Assembly (NCBI GenBank): GCA_022825265.1
Contig: JAJDXE010000010.1
Coordinates: 186,001-250,000 of the forward strand
Length of the DNA: 64,000 bases
Source of the DNA: Dehalococcoidia bacterium
Lineage (GTDB): Bacteria; Chloroflexota; Dehalococcoidia; Bin125
Direction: 5' to 3'
Positions 36,316 through 45,706 of the stretch are shown piece after piece. A program made the translations under genes and the position numbers. Positions within the stretch are counted from its first letter, which is position 1. Each line of letters begins with the position of its first letter. Under the pieces are notes generated by a model. The model saw nothing but the letters and a program-made list of their open reading frames with translations. It was not told the origin of the DNA and did not search any database.

Positions 36316-37211
36316 CAGATTCGTTTGGCTGGATCAGGCGACAGCTTGATCGAGTCCTGAAGACGGCCAGGAACGACTCGCTTCGGACAGCCTGGGAAGC
36401 ACGTACTGAGCCCTTCCTGCTGGCTCTCGCAGCGGCCATGGTGCCGTTGATTGTGGGGCCGTACGTCAGTGAGATTTCCGACGTTGTAGAGCGCTGGTTC
36501 CTGATCGGGGACCTGATTATCTGGGCGATGTTCGCCATCGACTTGATGGTCAGGGTGTGGCTGGCTGAGGACCGAACAGGGTTCCTGAAGACGCACTGGC
36601 CTGAAGTGCTGATCGTGGTTGTGCCCGTCTTCCGGCCGTTGAGGCTGCTCAGGCTTGCTCTGCTGGTGCCCCGTGTTGCCGAGATTCTCAAGCGGCGCGC
36701 CGTCGGCGGCGCGTTGATTGGCGCCGTGGTTGCGATCGCCGTGGCGACGATTGCCGTCGCCCTGATCGAACGGAGCGGCGGTAGTCAGATCGGCGATTGG
36801 GGCACGGCCCTCTGGTGGGCACTGGCAACGATCACCACGGTCGGTTACGGAGATGTTGTGCCTGAGACGTTGGTCGGTCGGATTATCGGCTCGTTGCTGA
36901 TGATCGTCGGCATTGGCGTCTTCGGCGTCTTTACGGCCAATGTCGCCGCCTGGTTCGTCGCGAGCGATGATCGAACCCAAGAGCAGATACTGGCCGAGCT
37001 CAAATCATCCCAGGAGCAGATACTGGTCGAGCTCGAGTCGTTGAGAAGGGAAGTCGAATCGCTCCGGGAGGACCTTGAGCATCGCGATCAAGGCACTCTG
37101 ACTAGAAGGGGCGGCCGATTTCTTCGCCGATCTTTCGGAGGCGTTCGACTCGCTGTTCGGTTGGCGGGTGGGTGGAGAAGAACTTTCCGGCTCCACCGGC
37201 GAGGGGGTTGA
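36312..37211 (+). CDS. voltage-gated potassium channel, six-helix type
   Basis: 299 residues from GTG 36312. Six membrane helices. The S4 helix carries spaced arginines ([23 protein letters not shown] region, about residues 97-120). The selectivity filter is [13 protein letters not shown] at about 174-186. A cytoplasmic coiled coil follows with two near-repeats, [11 protein letters not shown] and [11 protein letters not shown]. The last 37 residues are Arg/Gly-rich and overlap the htpX coding end on the other strand by 110 bp. That suggests the original stop was lost and the frame ran on, or a genuine tail. Coupled by GTGA to the synthetase. Confidence 0.85.
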   Translation: MTDSFGWIRRQLDRVLKTARNDSLRTAWEARTEPFLLALAAAMVPLIVGPYVSEISDVVERWFLIGDLIIWAMFAIDLMVRVWLAEDRTGFLKTHWPEVLIVVVPVFRPLRLLRLALLVPRVAEILKRRAVGGALIGAVVAIAVATIAVALIERSGGSQIGDWGTALWWALATITTVGYGDVVPETLVGRIIGSLLMIVGIGVFGVFTANVAAWFVASDDRTQEQILAELKSSQEQILVELESLRREVESLREDLEHRDQGTLTRRGGRFLRRSFGGVRLAVRLAGGWRRTFRLHRRGG

Positions 37212-38091
37212 CGATGAACATGTGGTTGGCGGCTTCGGCGGTCTTCATCTCTTCTGCGGCGTAGCGCGACTCCGGGGTTCGCACTCCCTGCTCGAGTTTG
37301 AGCAAGGCATAGGCGAGGGCTTCAGGGTCGCCGCAGCGTCGGGCGCCGGTGTCGTCGGCCTTGAGTTCTCGCTGGCGGCTGACGGCCATCTGGATCAGCA
37401 TGGCGATAAACGGGGCGATGATGGCGACGATCAGGGCTCCGGCGAGGTGTCCGGCGCCGCCGCCGTTGTCGTCGCGTCCGCCCATGCCGCCGAAGAGGAA
37501 CATCATGATCAGACCCCATTGGGCGAGCATGCCGATGAACGAGATGACCATGGCCATTGAGGCGACGATTGTCGACCAGAGGGTGTCGCGATTGGTGACG
37601 TGGGCGAGTTCGTGGGCCATGACGCCGGCGAGTTCTCGCTGCGTGAGGAGTCCCATGACCCCGGTGGTGGCGGCGACGGCCGAGTGCCTGGGGTGGCGTC
37701 CGGTGGCGAACGCGTTGGGGATCGGCGTGTCGATGACGTAGACCGAGGGGATGTGACGGGGACAGTCGCCGGGGCGGCAGTGTCCGGTGCAGCGGGCTTC
37801 GAGGTGCTCGAGGGTGAACTGGGCGAGGAGGTCCTGCTTGAATGGCATCTTGGCCTGGCAGGCGGCGCGCTCGACGATGCGGAACAGTTCGGGCGCCTCG
37901 GCCGCGGTGACGAGTTGGCCGCCCATCATCTTGGGGACCATGGAGTGGGAGTTGTAGTAGCTGTAGAGGTTGATGCCGAGGGCGATCACGGCCATGATGA
38001 TCAGCCCGATCTGTCCGGCGACGGCGAGGCCGACGACCATCATCAGGCCGGCCATGAGGACCACGAGGAACATCGTGCGCAATCCGTACAC
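37102..38091 (-). CDS. htpX: membrane-bound M48 zinc protease HtpX
   Basis: 329 residues from GTG 38091, chosen because GGAGG lies 6 nt upstream and the family starts at this point. The longer frame from 38166 would add 25 odd residues. Two N-terminal membrane helices ([18 protein letters not shown] and [17 protein letters not shown]) come first. The zinc motif is [12 protein letters not shown], with the third ligand in [12 protein letters not shown]. Two more hydrophobic segments lie between them. HtpX removes misfolded membrane proteins. An insertion [10 protein letters not shown] between the helices and the zinc motif is unusual and might bind a metal. Its 3' end overlaps the K+ channel gene. 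Confidence 0.9.
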   Translation of the reverse strand: MYGLRTMFLVVLMAGLMMVVGLAVAGQIGLIIMAVIALGINLYSYYNSHSMVPKMMGGQLVTAAEAPELFRIVERAACQAKMPFKQDLLAQFTLEHLEARCTGHCRPGDCPRHIPSVYVIDTPIPNAFATGRHPRHSAVAATTGVMGLLTQRELAGVMAHELAHVTNRDTLWSTIVASMAMVISFIGMLAQWGLIMMFLFGGMGGRDDNGGGAGHLAGALIVAIIAPFIAMLIQMAVSRQRELKADDTGARRCGDPEALAYALLKLEQGVRTPESRYAAEEMKTAEAANHMFIVNPLAGGAGKFFSTHPPTEQRVERLRKIGEEIGRPF

Positions 38092-38212
38092 GAATCGCCT
38101 CCATCTTTCGCATCTATCGCCAGCCATGTGCGGCAGGGTGCGGCTGTTACGTCGAGATCGTACCATCGTGGGAGACGGATCGATCCTCCGTCACAGCCGC
38201 GGGGAGCGCGCC

Positions 38213-38509
38213 ATGCCGATCTACGAATACGCCTGCCGAAGCTGCGGCCACGAGTGGGAGCACTTCACCCGCAAGATGGATGCGCCGCCGCCGGCGTGCG
38301 AGGATTGCGAGGCGGGCGGGCCAGTCGAGCGGCTGATTGCTCGGTCGGCGTTCATCAAGGACGAGAACACGAAGATGCGCGAGATGCATCCCAAGTACGC
38401 GAAGATGGTCGACGCCGCCTGGGACAAGGCGTCTCGCAACGATCCGCTGAGCAAGACGCGCTTCGCGCCGCTGGTCGACTCGGGCAAGCGTGTCCAGGAC
38501 ATGACCTAG
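38213..38509 (+). CDS. FmdB-family zinc-ribbon regulatory protein
   Basis: 98 residues from ATG 38213 (GGGGAG upstream). The N-terminal zinc ribbon MPIYEYACRSCGHEWEHF with a second pair CEDCEAGG is the FmdB/CxxC putative regulatory family. The C-terminal half (HPKYAKMVDAAWDKASRN) is charged and helical. FmdB-like proteins were named from a formamidase cluster, but most have no known role. It is divergent from htpX. It is the last gene before the repeat-rich region. Confidence 0.85.
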   Translation: MPIYEYACRSCGHEWEHFTRKMDAPPPACEDCEAGGPVERLIARSAFIKDENTKMREMHPKYAKMVDAAWDKASRNDPLSKTRFAPLVDSGKRVQDMT

Positions 38510-38683
38510 CGGCGTTCACACCCTCGCCTTCTGGCTTTGTGCCGTGCCCGCCTCGGAATCTCAGGCGACCAAGTCAATGCGCGAAGTGCTGTTGGCATCC
38601 GTCTCACACGTGTGCGTGAGTCCGCCCGCTCCACCATCGAGCTAAGGATCATGTGGTCACCCCGCTCAACGATCGAGGTCCAG

Positions 38684-38945
38684 GCCCCGTGTCAAGCACG
38701 GGGCGACGAGCTGGGATTGTCGGACTTTCAGGTTTCAGCGAAACTCTTTTCTGAGCCGTCTCCGGCCACGATCTCCAGTGTTTTGCTGGAGATCGTGAGA
38801 TTTTTCTTTTAGGTTGTTTCAGGTTTCTCCAGCCATTTTCGGTCGGATCCTGTTCGGGTTTGTTCGGATCTGTTCGGATTTCTTCGGATTTTGATCGGAT
38901 TCGCTGGGAGGAGTTCGGACAACTTCGGGTGAGTTCGGAGTTGTT
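38684..38945 (-). repeat. dispersed repeat, copy C (with flanking CCCCGTG hairpin)
   Basis: On the minus strand, in order: TCCGAACA-type units, the 18-bp block shared exactly with copy B, AACCTGAAA/AACCTAAAA units, a perfect 12-bp hairpin (CACGATCTCCAG/CTGGAGATCGTG, 38768-38798), and CTGAAACCTGAAAGTCCGAC. The GCCCCGTG hairpin at 38684-38704 follows. The block order equals copy B, so the two share ancestry and lie in opposite orientation. Confidence 0.75.
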
Positions 38946-39212
38946 TGCTGCGTTGGTGAGGGTCATTTGGCGTTGTGCTTTCGGCCGAATCGAGCGTGCT
39001 GACGTCATCTTAGATGGACATGCGTTCTCTTGCACGGGCGTGCTTAGTGTCGTGTAGCACGCGCTGGATTCCGGTGTTGAAGAAGCAGTGTCAACGAGGA
39101 GGTGACACTCAAGTGAGCTCAGGGCGGCTCCAGTCATTCACATCGTGTGAGGACCTGCTGGCAACGGGGCGCTTTTCCCACAGGCGAGCGCCGACCCCCT
39201 CAGCCTTCGGCA

Positions 39213-39233
39213 GCTCCCCCTGAGAGGGGGAGC
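39213..39233. repeat. intergenic hairpin GCTCCCCC/GGGGGAGC
   Basis: Perfect 8-bp stem with loop TGAGA, 52 bp beyond the stop of the minus-strand formyltransferase gene. No T-tract on either strand. Similar in style to the hairpin at 24619, so a dispersed palindrome is likely; it might also end the long minus-strand transcript. Confidence 0.5.
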
Positions 39234-39284
39234 AAAGACGACAAGGGCGTCACTGATTGTGTTAAGAGTCGAGGTACACCCTGG

Positions 39285-40229
39285 CTATTCTGCTGGGGCT
39301 GGCTCGAAGGTCGCGCCGGCTTCTACACCGTTGGCTGAGGCCCAGTCCTGGGCGGGTTGGCGGTCTCGGCCGACGGCCAGGGTGCTGACCCGGACCGCCT
39401 GTCCGTCTCCGCAGACGATGGTCATTCCGCCGGCGTCGATGGCAGCGACTTCTCCGGCGGCGCCGCCGGAGTGGTCGGACCTGGTCGAAGCGAGCAAGGT
39501 GACTCGCTGGCCGCCGATTTCGCTCCAGGCACCGGGAGCTCGGTCGGAGCCGCGGATGAAGTTGTGCACGGTCTGTGCGTCCTGGGACCAATCGATGCGG
39601 GCGATGTCGCCTTCCCAGGGGCCCTCGTAGGTCATGTCGTCTTCGTTCTGGACGTGTCGCGGGGCCTGGCCGGCTTCGACGAGTTTGACCGCTTCGGACA
39701 TGGCCTCGACGCCGAGCGGGAAGAGGTACTCGCGGTAGACCTCGTTAAGGGTGGCGTCGGGGCCGATGGGGCAAGAGCGCTGGAGCAGGATGGGGCCGGT
39801 GTCGATGCCTTCGTCGACCCAGAAGATGGTGACGCCGGTCATGGTGTCGCCCTGGAGGATCGAGTGGTTGATGGCCGAGCGTCCACGATGTTTCGGCAGG
39901 ATCGAGGGGTGGTACTGGATCGTGTTCATCGGCGGGAAGTCCAGCACCTGGCTGGGAATGATCTGGGTGACGAATGCCATCACATTGAGGTCGGGCCTGG
40001 TGGCCTCGTACCGGGCGATGACATCTTCGTCGACGACGCCTCGGCGCTGCCAGCGACGCGGTTGGACGAGGGTGATGTCGGCGTCGCGGGCGGCTTGCGC
40101 GAGCGGATCCGGTCGTCCGCCTTCTCGCTCAGGGGGTGTGAAGACTCCGACGATCTCGTGGCCGTCTTCGACCAGTCGCTCGAAGACGGCTGCGCCGAAT
40201 GGGGCCTGTCCGATCAGTGCGATGCGCAT
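39285..40229 (-). CDS. formyltetrahydrofolate hydrolase/formyltransferase-like protein
   Basis: 314 residues with the formyltransferase fold shared by Fmt and the N-terminal hydrolase domain of 10-formyl-THF dehydrogenase. YHPSILPKHRGRSAINHSIL and IFWVDEGIDTGPILLQRSC follow the dehydrogenase-type sequence more closely than Fmt. The family catalytic His and Asp (HPS; DTG) are present. NFIRGSDRAPGAW marks the start of the C-terminal OB-like domain. It may hydrolyse 10-formyl-THF or transfer its formyl group to an unknown acceptor. GGAGAGG precedes the ATG. It is the last gene of a long minus-strand run. Confidence 0.8.
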   Translation of the reverse strand: MRIALIGQAPFGAAVFERLVEDGHEIVGVFTPPEREGGRPDPLAQAARDADITLVQPRRWQRRGVVDEDVIARYEATRPDLNVMAFVTQIIPSQVLDFPPMNTIQYHPSILPKHRGRSAINHSILQGDTMTGVTIFWVDEGIDTGPILLQRSCPIGPDATLNEVYREYLFPLGVEAMSEAVKLVEAGQAPRHVQNEDDMTYEGPWEGDIARIDWSQDAQTVHNFIRGSDRAPGAWSEIGGQRVTLLASTRSDHSGGAAGEVAAIDAGGMTIVCGDGQAVRVSTLAVGRDRQPAQDWASANGVEAGATFEPAPAE

Positions 40230-40272
40230 GGTGAAATCCTCTCCTCGCCCTCCTGAGCCTGTGCGGGCGGCG

Positions 40273-40767
40273 TCACTTTGGCGCGCGCCAGACTCTGGGC
40301 TGCTTGTTGGCGATGATGTCGTTGAAGGTGGTGATTGAGATTCGCCGGAGCGAGATCTTGATCAGGGCGGGGGCGCGGATGTCGGGGCCGAAGAAGTCGT
40401 CGACGGCGTAGGGAAAGTGCGGCGCGACTTCGGCGATTTCGGTTTCGTCCTCGGTGACCTGGGCGATTCCGGCGAGGTTGAGGTGGCGGAAGTCGACGGT
40501 CCAGTGGAGCAGTTCGACGAGTTCATTGTTGCGGATCTGCTCGAGTTTCGGTGTCCGAACCGAGGTGAGCACGTAGGCGTTGAGTCCGACGTACGCCGGC
40601 GCAACGGGTCGGACGTGGGGCTGGCGGCCCTGGGTCGTGGCGAGCAGGCCGATTGGCGCGCTCTGGATCACTTCCTGGGCCTCGGGCCAGAAGTCGGGCA
40701 AGTCAGAGGCGGCCGCGATTGCCTGGTCCAGTTCCTGCGTCACTTCTTGGGTCACATCTTGCGTCAC
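40273..40767 (-). CDS. PNPOx-like FMN/F420-binding split-barrel protein
   Basis: 164 residues. A single split-barrel domain (IGLLATTQGRQPHVRPVAPAY, VLTSVRTPKLEQIRNN, VDFRHLNLAGIAQV) of the pyridoxamine-phosphate-oxidase-like group, which bind FMN or F420. The N-terminus repeats VTQD, VTQE, VTQE, giving three possible GTG starts. GTG 40767 has GGAGG directly upstream and is chosen. A 43-bp gap separates it from the formyltransferase gene, so they are likely co-transcribed. F420 use is plausible because cofC/cofD are present, but no residue decides it. Confidence 0.78.
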   Translation of the reverse strand: MTQDVTQEVTQELDQAIAAASDLPDFWPEAQEVIQSAPIGLLATTQGRQPHVRPVAPAYVGLNAYVLTSVRTPKLEQIRNNELVELLHWTVDFRHLNLAGIAQVTEDETEIAEVAPHFPYAVDDFFGPDIRAPALIKISLRRISITTFNDIIANKQPRVWRAPK

Positions 40768-40824
40768 TGGGCCTCCGAAGCGCGCATGCGATCGAGCGCG
40801 CGGACACTGTTCGCAGGTTACCGG

Positions 40825-41550
40825 CTAGTCCGGCGCGGGCGAATCGCCCGGAGCGGCTTCGCTGATCTCGCCGTCTCTCATGAGGAAGAGGCGGCCGGCG
40901 CGCCTGGCGATCTCGAGGTTGTGAGTGACCATCACGATCGTCTGGCCGGCGCGATTGAGGTCTTCGAGCAGGCTGACGATTTCGCGGCCGGTTTGCGAGT
41001 CGAGGTTTCCGGTGGGTTCGTCGGCGAGGATGACGTCGGGTTCGTTGGCGAGCGCGCGGGCGATGGCGACTCGCTGGCGTTCGCCACCGGAGAGCTGCAT
41101 GGGTCGGTGCTCGAGGCGCTGGGAGAGGCCGACTGCCGAGAGTAATTCCTCGGCTCGTTTGCGGCGTTTGCGTCGGGGGAAGCCGGCGAGGGTGAGCGCG
41201 ATCTCGACGTTCTGGCGGGCGGTGAGCATCTGCAGGAGGTTGAAGGCCTGGAAGACGAAGCCCAGGGTTCGGAGTCGGAGGGCGGCTCGCTGCTCGCCGC
41301 CGAGGTCCTGGGCGACCTTGCCCCGGACGCGGACTTCGCCGGTCGTGGGTGAGTCGACCAAGCCGAGGAGTTGGAGGAGGGTGGATTTGCCGGAGCCGGA
41401 GGGTCCGGCGATGGCGATGAAGTCGCCTTTGTGGATGTCGAGGTTGAGCGGTTGCAGGGCGTGGATCGTCTGGCCGCCGAGTTGGTAGATGCGCTCGAGG
41501 TTGCGCACGGAGAGCAGGGGGATGTGGTCCGTGTTCTGCTCGTTGGTCAC
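40825..41550 (-). CDS. ABC exporter ATP-binding protein (LolD/MacB type)
   Basis: 241 residues. Walker A GPSGSGKST, Q-loop region LGFVFQAFNLLQMLT, signature LSGGERQRVAIARAL, Walker B VILADEPTGNLD and switch His in VTHNLE. The FVFQAFNLL and DEPTGNLD wording is that of the LolD/MacB exporter branch. It sits 18 bp downstream of its permease. GTG start with a weak ribosome site. It energises the adjacent FtsX-type permease for export of a lipid, peptide or drug. Confidence 0.92.
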   Translation of the reverse strand: MTNEQNTDHIPLLSVRNLERIYQLGGQTIHALQPLNLDIHKGDFIAIAGPSGSGKSTLLQLLGLVDSPTTGEVRVRGKVAQDLGGEQRAALRLRTLGFVFQAFNLLQMLTARQNVEIALTLAGFPRRKRRKRAEELLSAVGLSQRLEHRPMQLSGGERQRVAIARALANEPDVILADEPTGNLDSQTGREIVSLLEDLNRAGQTIVMVTHNLEIARRAGRLFLMRDGEISEAAPGDSPAPD

Positions 41551-41568
41551 GATGGCGGCCTGTTCGTC

Positions 41569-42780
41569 TTACTCGTAGCGGAGGGCGATGATCGGGTCGA
41601 CTTGGACAGCTCGCCAGGCGGGCATGAGGGCGGCGACCATTGAGCAGAGGCTGAGGATTCCGGCTGCCCCCCATTCGATTTCTCGGGAGCGGAGGCCTGC
41701 GGCGTCGGGGCCGAGGGCTTTGCTGATCACGACTCGGGACATGGGGACTCCGACCAGTGATCCGGCTGCGGCGAAGCCAGCGGATTCAGAGAGGATGAGG
41801 GAGAGGAGGGCTCGGCGTGGTGCTCCGATTGCTCTCAGGGTTCCCAGCTCGCGGGTCCGTTCGAGGACGGAGACGAACATCACGATCGCGATGAGCAGAG
41901 CGGCAACCGTGACCGAGGTCCAACGGACGACGTCGAAGAGCTGATTGACGCGGTCGAGGAGCTTGCGTGCGTTCTCTACCAGTTGCTTGTCGGAGATGAC
42001 CATGAGTTCGTCGTGCTCGGACTCGATTGATTCCTGGAGTGGGTCGATGTCGGAGGCTTTCTTGGGGGAGACGAGCAGGGCGGTCACGGAGTCGGGGGTT
42101 TGGAGGACGCATTGGGCGTCTTCGAGGGGGATGAGGACGGCTGAGCGGAGGAGCTGGTTGGTCTCGGGTTCGATGATGCCCTGGACCTCGAACTCGGTTC
42201 CTCGGACGGAGATCTTGCTGCCGAGCGCTGCGAGCGCGAGTGGTCCGACGGGCGTTGGGACTTCGGTGACCTGTGTGGCGACCCTGGCGAAGTGTCGGGC
42301 GGCGAGGACTCCGAGGATGGCCGGCGGCGGGTTGCCGGCGCCGTTCTGTCGGGGGAAATCGTTGCGTCCGGCGATTGCTTCGGCTCCGTTGAGGAAGACG
42401 TCCTCCTTGCCCTGTTCGATGCCGACGAGGAGCGCCTCAGGTGGGGCTGTTGGGTATGGCGGCGGGGCGAGGGCGGCGAAGGAGACCATGGTCGAACGGT
42501 CCTGGTCGACGGCGGGACGGGAGATGACGGCGGTGGCCTCGGACATGGAGATGGTGGAGGAGATTGGCGGCCACTCGATGCCTGAGAGGCCGGTGAGTCC
42601 TCGCGATTGGACGAAAAGGACGCCGGTGAAGCGCTGGACCTGGAGGTCGAGGTCCTCGGTGATGAAACGCATCACGGTGGTGACGACGATGTAGAGATTG
42701 ACGCAGACGCCGAAGCCGAGGACGGTGAGGGCGCTACGCAGCTTCTTGGTGAGGAGTTGCTGGATGGCGAGCGTGAGCAT
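41569..42780 (-). CDS. MacB/FtsX-type ABC permease
   Basis: 403 residues from ATG 42780 (the longer frame begins with an improbable TTG). An N-terminal membrane helix (LTVLGFGVCVNLYIVVTTVM) is followed by a large extracytoplasmic domain of about 240 residues. Three C-terminal helices include the FtsX signature RTRELGTLRAIGAPRRALLS and end in DPIIALRYE. This is the 4-helix mechanotransmission architecture. It pairs with the ATPase just downstream. The second exporter module on the other side of the intervening SDR is a paralogue. Confidence 0.88.
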   Translation of the reverse strand: MLTLAIQQLLTKKLRSALTVLGFGVCVNLYIVVTTVMRFITEDLDLQVQRFTGVLFVQSRGLTGLSGIEWPPISSTISMSEATAVISRPAVDQDRSTMVSFAALAPPPYPTAPPEALLVGIEQGKEDVFLNGAEAIAGRNDFPRQNGAGNPPPAILGVLAARHFARVATQVTEVPTPVGPLALAALGSKISVRGTEFEVQGIIEPETNQLLRSAVLIPLEDAQCVLQTPDSVTALLVSPKKASDIDPLQESIESEHDELMVISDKQLVENARKLLDRVNQLFDVVRWTSVTVAALLIAIVMFVSVLERTRELGTLRAIGAPRRALLSLILSESAGFAAAGSLVGVPMSRVVISKALGPDAAGLRSREIEWGAAGILSLCSMVAALMPAWRAVQVDPIIALRYE

Positions 42781-42821
42781 CGGTAGCAGCGTACCGCGCA
42801 ACCGTGCGCGCCCCGGCAGGC

Positions 42822-43661
42822 TCAGCTGCCGACGAAGATTCCGCCGTCGGGATGGAGGATCTGGCCGGTGATGTAGCCAGCCTGGTCGCTGAGCAGGAAG
42901 AGCGCCGCCTCGGCAATGTCTTCCGGCTCGCCGAGACGGTTGAGCGGAATGCTCTCGATCCGGCGCTGACGGCGTTCCTCGTCCGTGGTGACGGCGAGGG
43001 TCATCGGGGTGTCGATGAGTCCCGGCGCGACGGTGTTGACTCGGATGTTGGAGGGAGCCAGTTCGAGGGCGATGCAGCGGGTCAGCATCCAGACGCCGGT
43101 CTTGGAGACGCAGTAGTCGGCCATGCCTCGGATCGGCGCTTTGGCAGCACCGGAGGAGATGTTGACGATTGCGCCACCCTGGCCTTGATCGAGCATGACC
43201 CGGGCGACGGCGCGATTGGTCAGCATGACGCCGGTGAGGTTAACGGCGAGGACTTTCTCCCAGTACTCGACCGGCTTGTGGATCACGTGGCGGTGCGAGC
43301 CGCCGAGGAGTGGCTCGCCTTCGGTGACTTCACCGGAGACGTATCCGGCGTGGGAGATGCCAGCGGCGGCGATGCAGAGGTCGAGACGGCCGAAGTGGTC
43401 GATGGCTGCTTGAGCCATGGCTTCGCAATCGGCTTCTCTGGTCACGTCGACGCCGACGTAGACGGCCTGTCCGCCGACTTCCTCGACCATCGAGACTGTC
43501 TCGGCTCCGCGTTCGTCGTCGGGCAGACCGGCCACGATCACCGAGGCGCCTTCTCGGGCGAGTCGGATGGAGGACTCTCGGCCCATGCCGCTGGCGCCGC
43601 CGGTGACGACGGCAACCTTGCCCTGGAAGCGATTCAGGGACTCTGCTGGAGGTAGTGGCAT
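42822..43661 (-). CDS. short-chain dehydrogenase/reductase, copy 1 of exporter-flanking pair
   Basis: 279 residues from ATG 43661 (GAGGGG upstream). Classical SDR: TGGASGMGRESSIRLAREG (cofactor), LCIAAAGI, NISSGAA (Ser), YCVSKTG (Tyr-x3-Lys) and a C-terminal GQILHPDGGIFVGS. It is closely similar to the gene at 48670-49497, including the unusual HKPVEYWEKVL segment. It lies between two ABC exporter modules. It probably oxidises or reduces a small hydroxyl/keto substrate; the substrate is unknown. Confidence 0.88.
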   Translation of the reverse strand: MPLPPAESLNRFQGKVAVVTGGASGMGRESSIRLAREGASVIVAGLPDDERGAETVSMVEEVGGQAVYVGVDVTREADCEAMAQAAIDHFGRLDLCIAAAGISHAGYVSGEVTEGEPLLGGSHRHVIHKPVEYWEKVLAVNLTGVMLTNRAVARVMLDQGQGGAIVNISSGAAKAPIRGMADYCVSKTGVWMLTRCIALELAPSNIRVNTVAPGLIDTPMTLAVTTDEERRQRRIESIPLNRLGEPEDIAEAALFLLSDQAGYITGQILHPDGGIFVGS

Positions 43662-43745
43662 GGTCTGGCCCCTCGCGTGCGACGAACTCGAATGACTCGG
43701 ACTTTCCAATCCGCGTCAAGATACTCGCTAGGGCTACTCATTGCG

Positions 43746-44999
43746 CTACTCGTTTCGCAGGGCTGCGATCGGGTCGACGACGGTTGCTCGCCAGGCGGGG
43801 TAGATGCCGCTGAGGAGTCCGACTCCGGCTGAGACGCCGAAGGCGGCGGCGATGGACCAGGCCTGGATCACCGTAGTCATTTCCTGGTCGCCCAGCTGGC
43901 GGCCGTCGACCAAGAGGGATGCGACTACTCCGATCACGATGCCGATGATCCCACCAAACACGCTGAGCGCCAGCGCCTCGGTGACGAACTGATTGACGAT
44001 GTCTTTTGCCGTTGCTCCGACCGCTCGGCGAATTCCGATCTCACGTGTCCTCTCGGTGACTGAGACCAGCATGATGTTCATCACTCCGATGCCACCGACG
44101 AGCAGAGAAATGCCGCCGACGACTCCCAGCAGGATCGAGAGCGTGTTCGCGACTTCCGAGGCGGCGTCGAGCAGGTCATCCTGACTCTCGATCGTGAAAT
44201 CGGGGTCGGTGCGGTTATGTCGGAAGAGCAAGAGGTCGGTGACCTGTTGTTTGAGTTCTTCCGTGTCGGCACCAGGTGTGGCTTGCACATCGATCTGGGT
44301 GACGCGCAGGTCGCCGGTCGGCGTGTAGAGGAAGCGGAATCGATTGGCCAGCCCGGTGATTGGCACGAAGACCTGGTCATTGGCGTCGGCTACGCCGCCG
44401 ACCTCTTGCAGCACTCCAATCACGGTGAACGCGAACACCACACGACCGGCAAGGAACGAGAGGCGGACCTCCTGGCCGATGGGATCGACGCCTGGGTAGA
44501 GGGTCTCGGCAACGCGAGAGCCGAGGACTGCGACGAGGCTGCCGGCATCATCGTGCTGTGGGGCGATGAACGATCCGACTGCCACCTCGAGATCTCGGAC
44601 TTCGGCGTAGTTGGATGAGGTGAAGACCGACTCGGCGCCGACGTTGTTCGCGCCGGCGATGGCCTGAACGTCGCCGGTGATGTGCGAGGTGACTGCTGAG
44701 ATCGCGGGATTGCCGTTGGCGGCGATGGCGTAGGCGTCGGCTTGCGTCAACGTCGTCGTGAATAGCGCAGTGGTGCCGCCCTGCTGGGTCGTCGCCGCCG
44801 CGGAGGGTTCGATGAAGATCAGGTCCGTTCCCAGGCCGCGGATCTGATCGCTGACGCCCTTCTGCGTTCCTTGCCCAACTGCAATCAGCGCGATCACGGA
44901 ACTGACGCCGATCACGAGGCCCAGCAGCGTCAGCAGGCTGCGCAGGCGATTGGCGACGATCGCCCGGACCGCAATTCGCAGGGCGTCGAGCATGCTCAT
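43746..44999 (-). CDS. MacB/FtsX-type ABC permease
   Basis: 417 residues. An N-terminal helix in NRLRSLLTLLGLVIGVSSVI (the MacB hallmark), an extracytoplasmic domain of about 230 residues, then VMNIMLVSVTERTREIGIRR, AVGATAKDIVNQF and two further helices ending in DPIAALRNE. Its ATG overlaps the ATPase stop as ATGA. The adaptor, ATPase and this permease form a tight three-gene MacAB-like exporter unit. Confidence 0.9.
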   Translation of the reverse strand: MSMLDALRIAVRAIVANRLRSLLTLLGLVIGVSSVIALIAVGQGTQKGVSDQIRGLGTDLIFIEPSAAATTQQGGTTALFTTTLTQADAYAIAANGNPAISAVTSHITGDVQAIAGANNVGAESVFTSSNYAEVRDLEVAVGSFIAPQHDDAGSLVAVLGSRVAETLYPGVDPIGQEVRLSFLAGRVVFAFTVIGVLQEVGGVADANDQVFVPITGLANRFRFLYTPTGDLRVTQIDVQATPGADTEELKQQVTDLLLFRHNRTDPDFTIESQDDLLDAASEVANTLSILLGVVGGISLLVGGIGVMNIMLVSVTERTREIGIRRAVGATAKDIVNQFVTEALALSVFGGIIGIVIGVVASLLVDGRQLGDQEMTTVIQAWSIAAAFGVSAGVGLLSGIYPAWRATVVDPIAALRNE

Positions 45000-45706
45000 G
45001 TCGTCGGCTCAGCTCTCGATGCATTCGCATCGCTTGAGGCACCGGTGTCCTCGATGATCTGGCCGTCGCGCATCCGCACCGTGCGATCGGCGAAGGCCGC
45101 GACTTCCGGCTCATGAGTCACCAGGATGATCGTCATCCCGTGCTGGTCGACGAGGTCGCTGAGCAAGGTCATGACCTCGTGGCCGGTTGCCGTGTCGAGC
45201 GCGCCGGTCGGTTCGTCGGCGAGGACGACCAAGGGATCGACGACGAGCGACCGCGCGATGGCTACGCGTTGCTGTTCGCCTCCCGAGAGCTGGGTCGGCC
45301 TGTGTCCGATGCGGTCGGCCAGGCCGACACGGACCAGCGCTTCGGCGGCTCGGCGGCGGCGGTCTCGGACTCCCTGATAGATCAGCGGGAGTTCGACCTG
45401 CTCGAGCGCGCTCATGCGCGGCAGGAGTGAGTAGGACTGGAAGACGAAGCCGAAGGCGGTGCCTCGCAAACGTGCGCGCGCGTGTTCGTTGAGGGTCGCG
45501 ACATTCTGACCTGAGAGCAGATACGCCCCTTCGTCAGGCCGATCGAGCAGGCCGATGATGTTCATCATGGTGCTCTTGCCGGAGCCGGACTGCCCCATGA
45601 TTGCGACGAACTCGCCGCGCTCGATCTCCAGGCTCACGCCGTCGAGGGCGTGGATCTGGGTGTCTCCAGTGGTGAAGGTCTTGCGAACGCTGTCGAGGCG
45701 GATCAT
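44996..45706 (-). CDS. MacB-type ABC exporter ATP-binding protein
   Basis: 236 residues. Walker [21 protein letters not shown], signature [15 protein letters not shown], Walker [13 protein letters not shown], switch His in VTHEPE. The Q-loop [14 protein letters not shown] is typical of the MacB branch. Its start touches the adaptor stop (1 bp overlap) and its stop overlaps the permease start. A complete cassette with both neighbours. Confidence 0.93.
   Translation of the reverse strand: MIRLDSVRKTFTTGDTQIHALDGVSLEIERGEFVAIMGQSGSGKSTMMNIIGLLDRPDEGAYLLSGQNVATLNEHARARLRGTAFGFVFQSYSLLPRMSALEQVELPLIYQGVRDRRRRAAEALVRVGLADRIGHRPTQLSGGEQQRVAIARSLVVDPLVVLADEPTGALDTATGHEVMTLLSDLVDQHGMTIILVTHEPEVAAFADRTVRMRDGQIIEDTGASSDANASRAEPTT

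Larger units (their letters stand above)
38510..39284. other. 775-bp gene-free region with repeats
   Basis: Holds the CCCCGTG hairpin, repeat copy C and the GCTCCCCC hairpin. A 162-codon minus-strand frame (38649-39137) spans the repeat, but its start lacks a ribosome site and its composition follows the repeat (NKPEQ, KPE), so I do not call it a gene. The part from about 38950 to 39200 shows nothing recognisable. No tRNA was found. Confidence 0.6.

Noticed and set aside
38581..38640. Possible tRNA 3' end (sequence ending GCTCCACCA near 38630)
   Set aside because: No T-loop GGTTCRA, no anticodon arm and no acceptor pairing upstream.
38649..39137. 162-codon minus-strand frame over repeat copy C
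   Set aside because: No ribosome site or domain; its similarity to the frame at 29780-30172 is explained by the shared DNA repeat.
40741..40767. Short repeat encoding VTQD/VTQE as a regulatory element
   Set aside because: A 12-bp in-frame coding repeat at a gene start; nothing beyond alternative GTG starts is supported.
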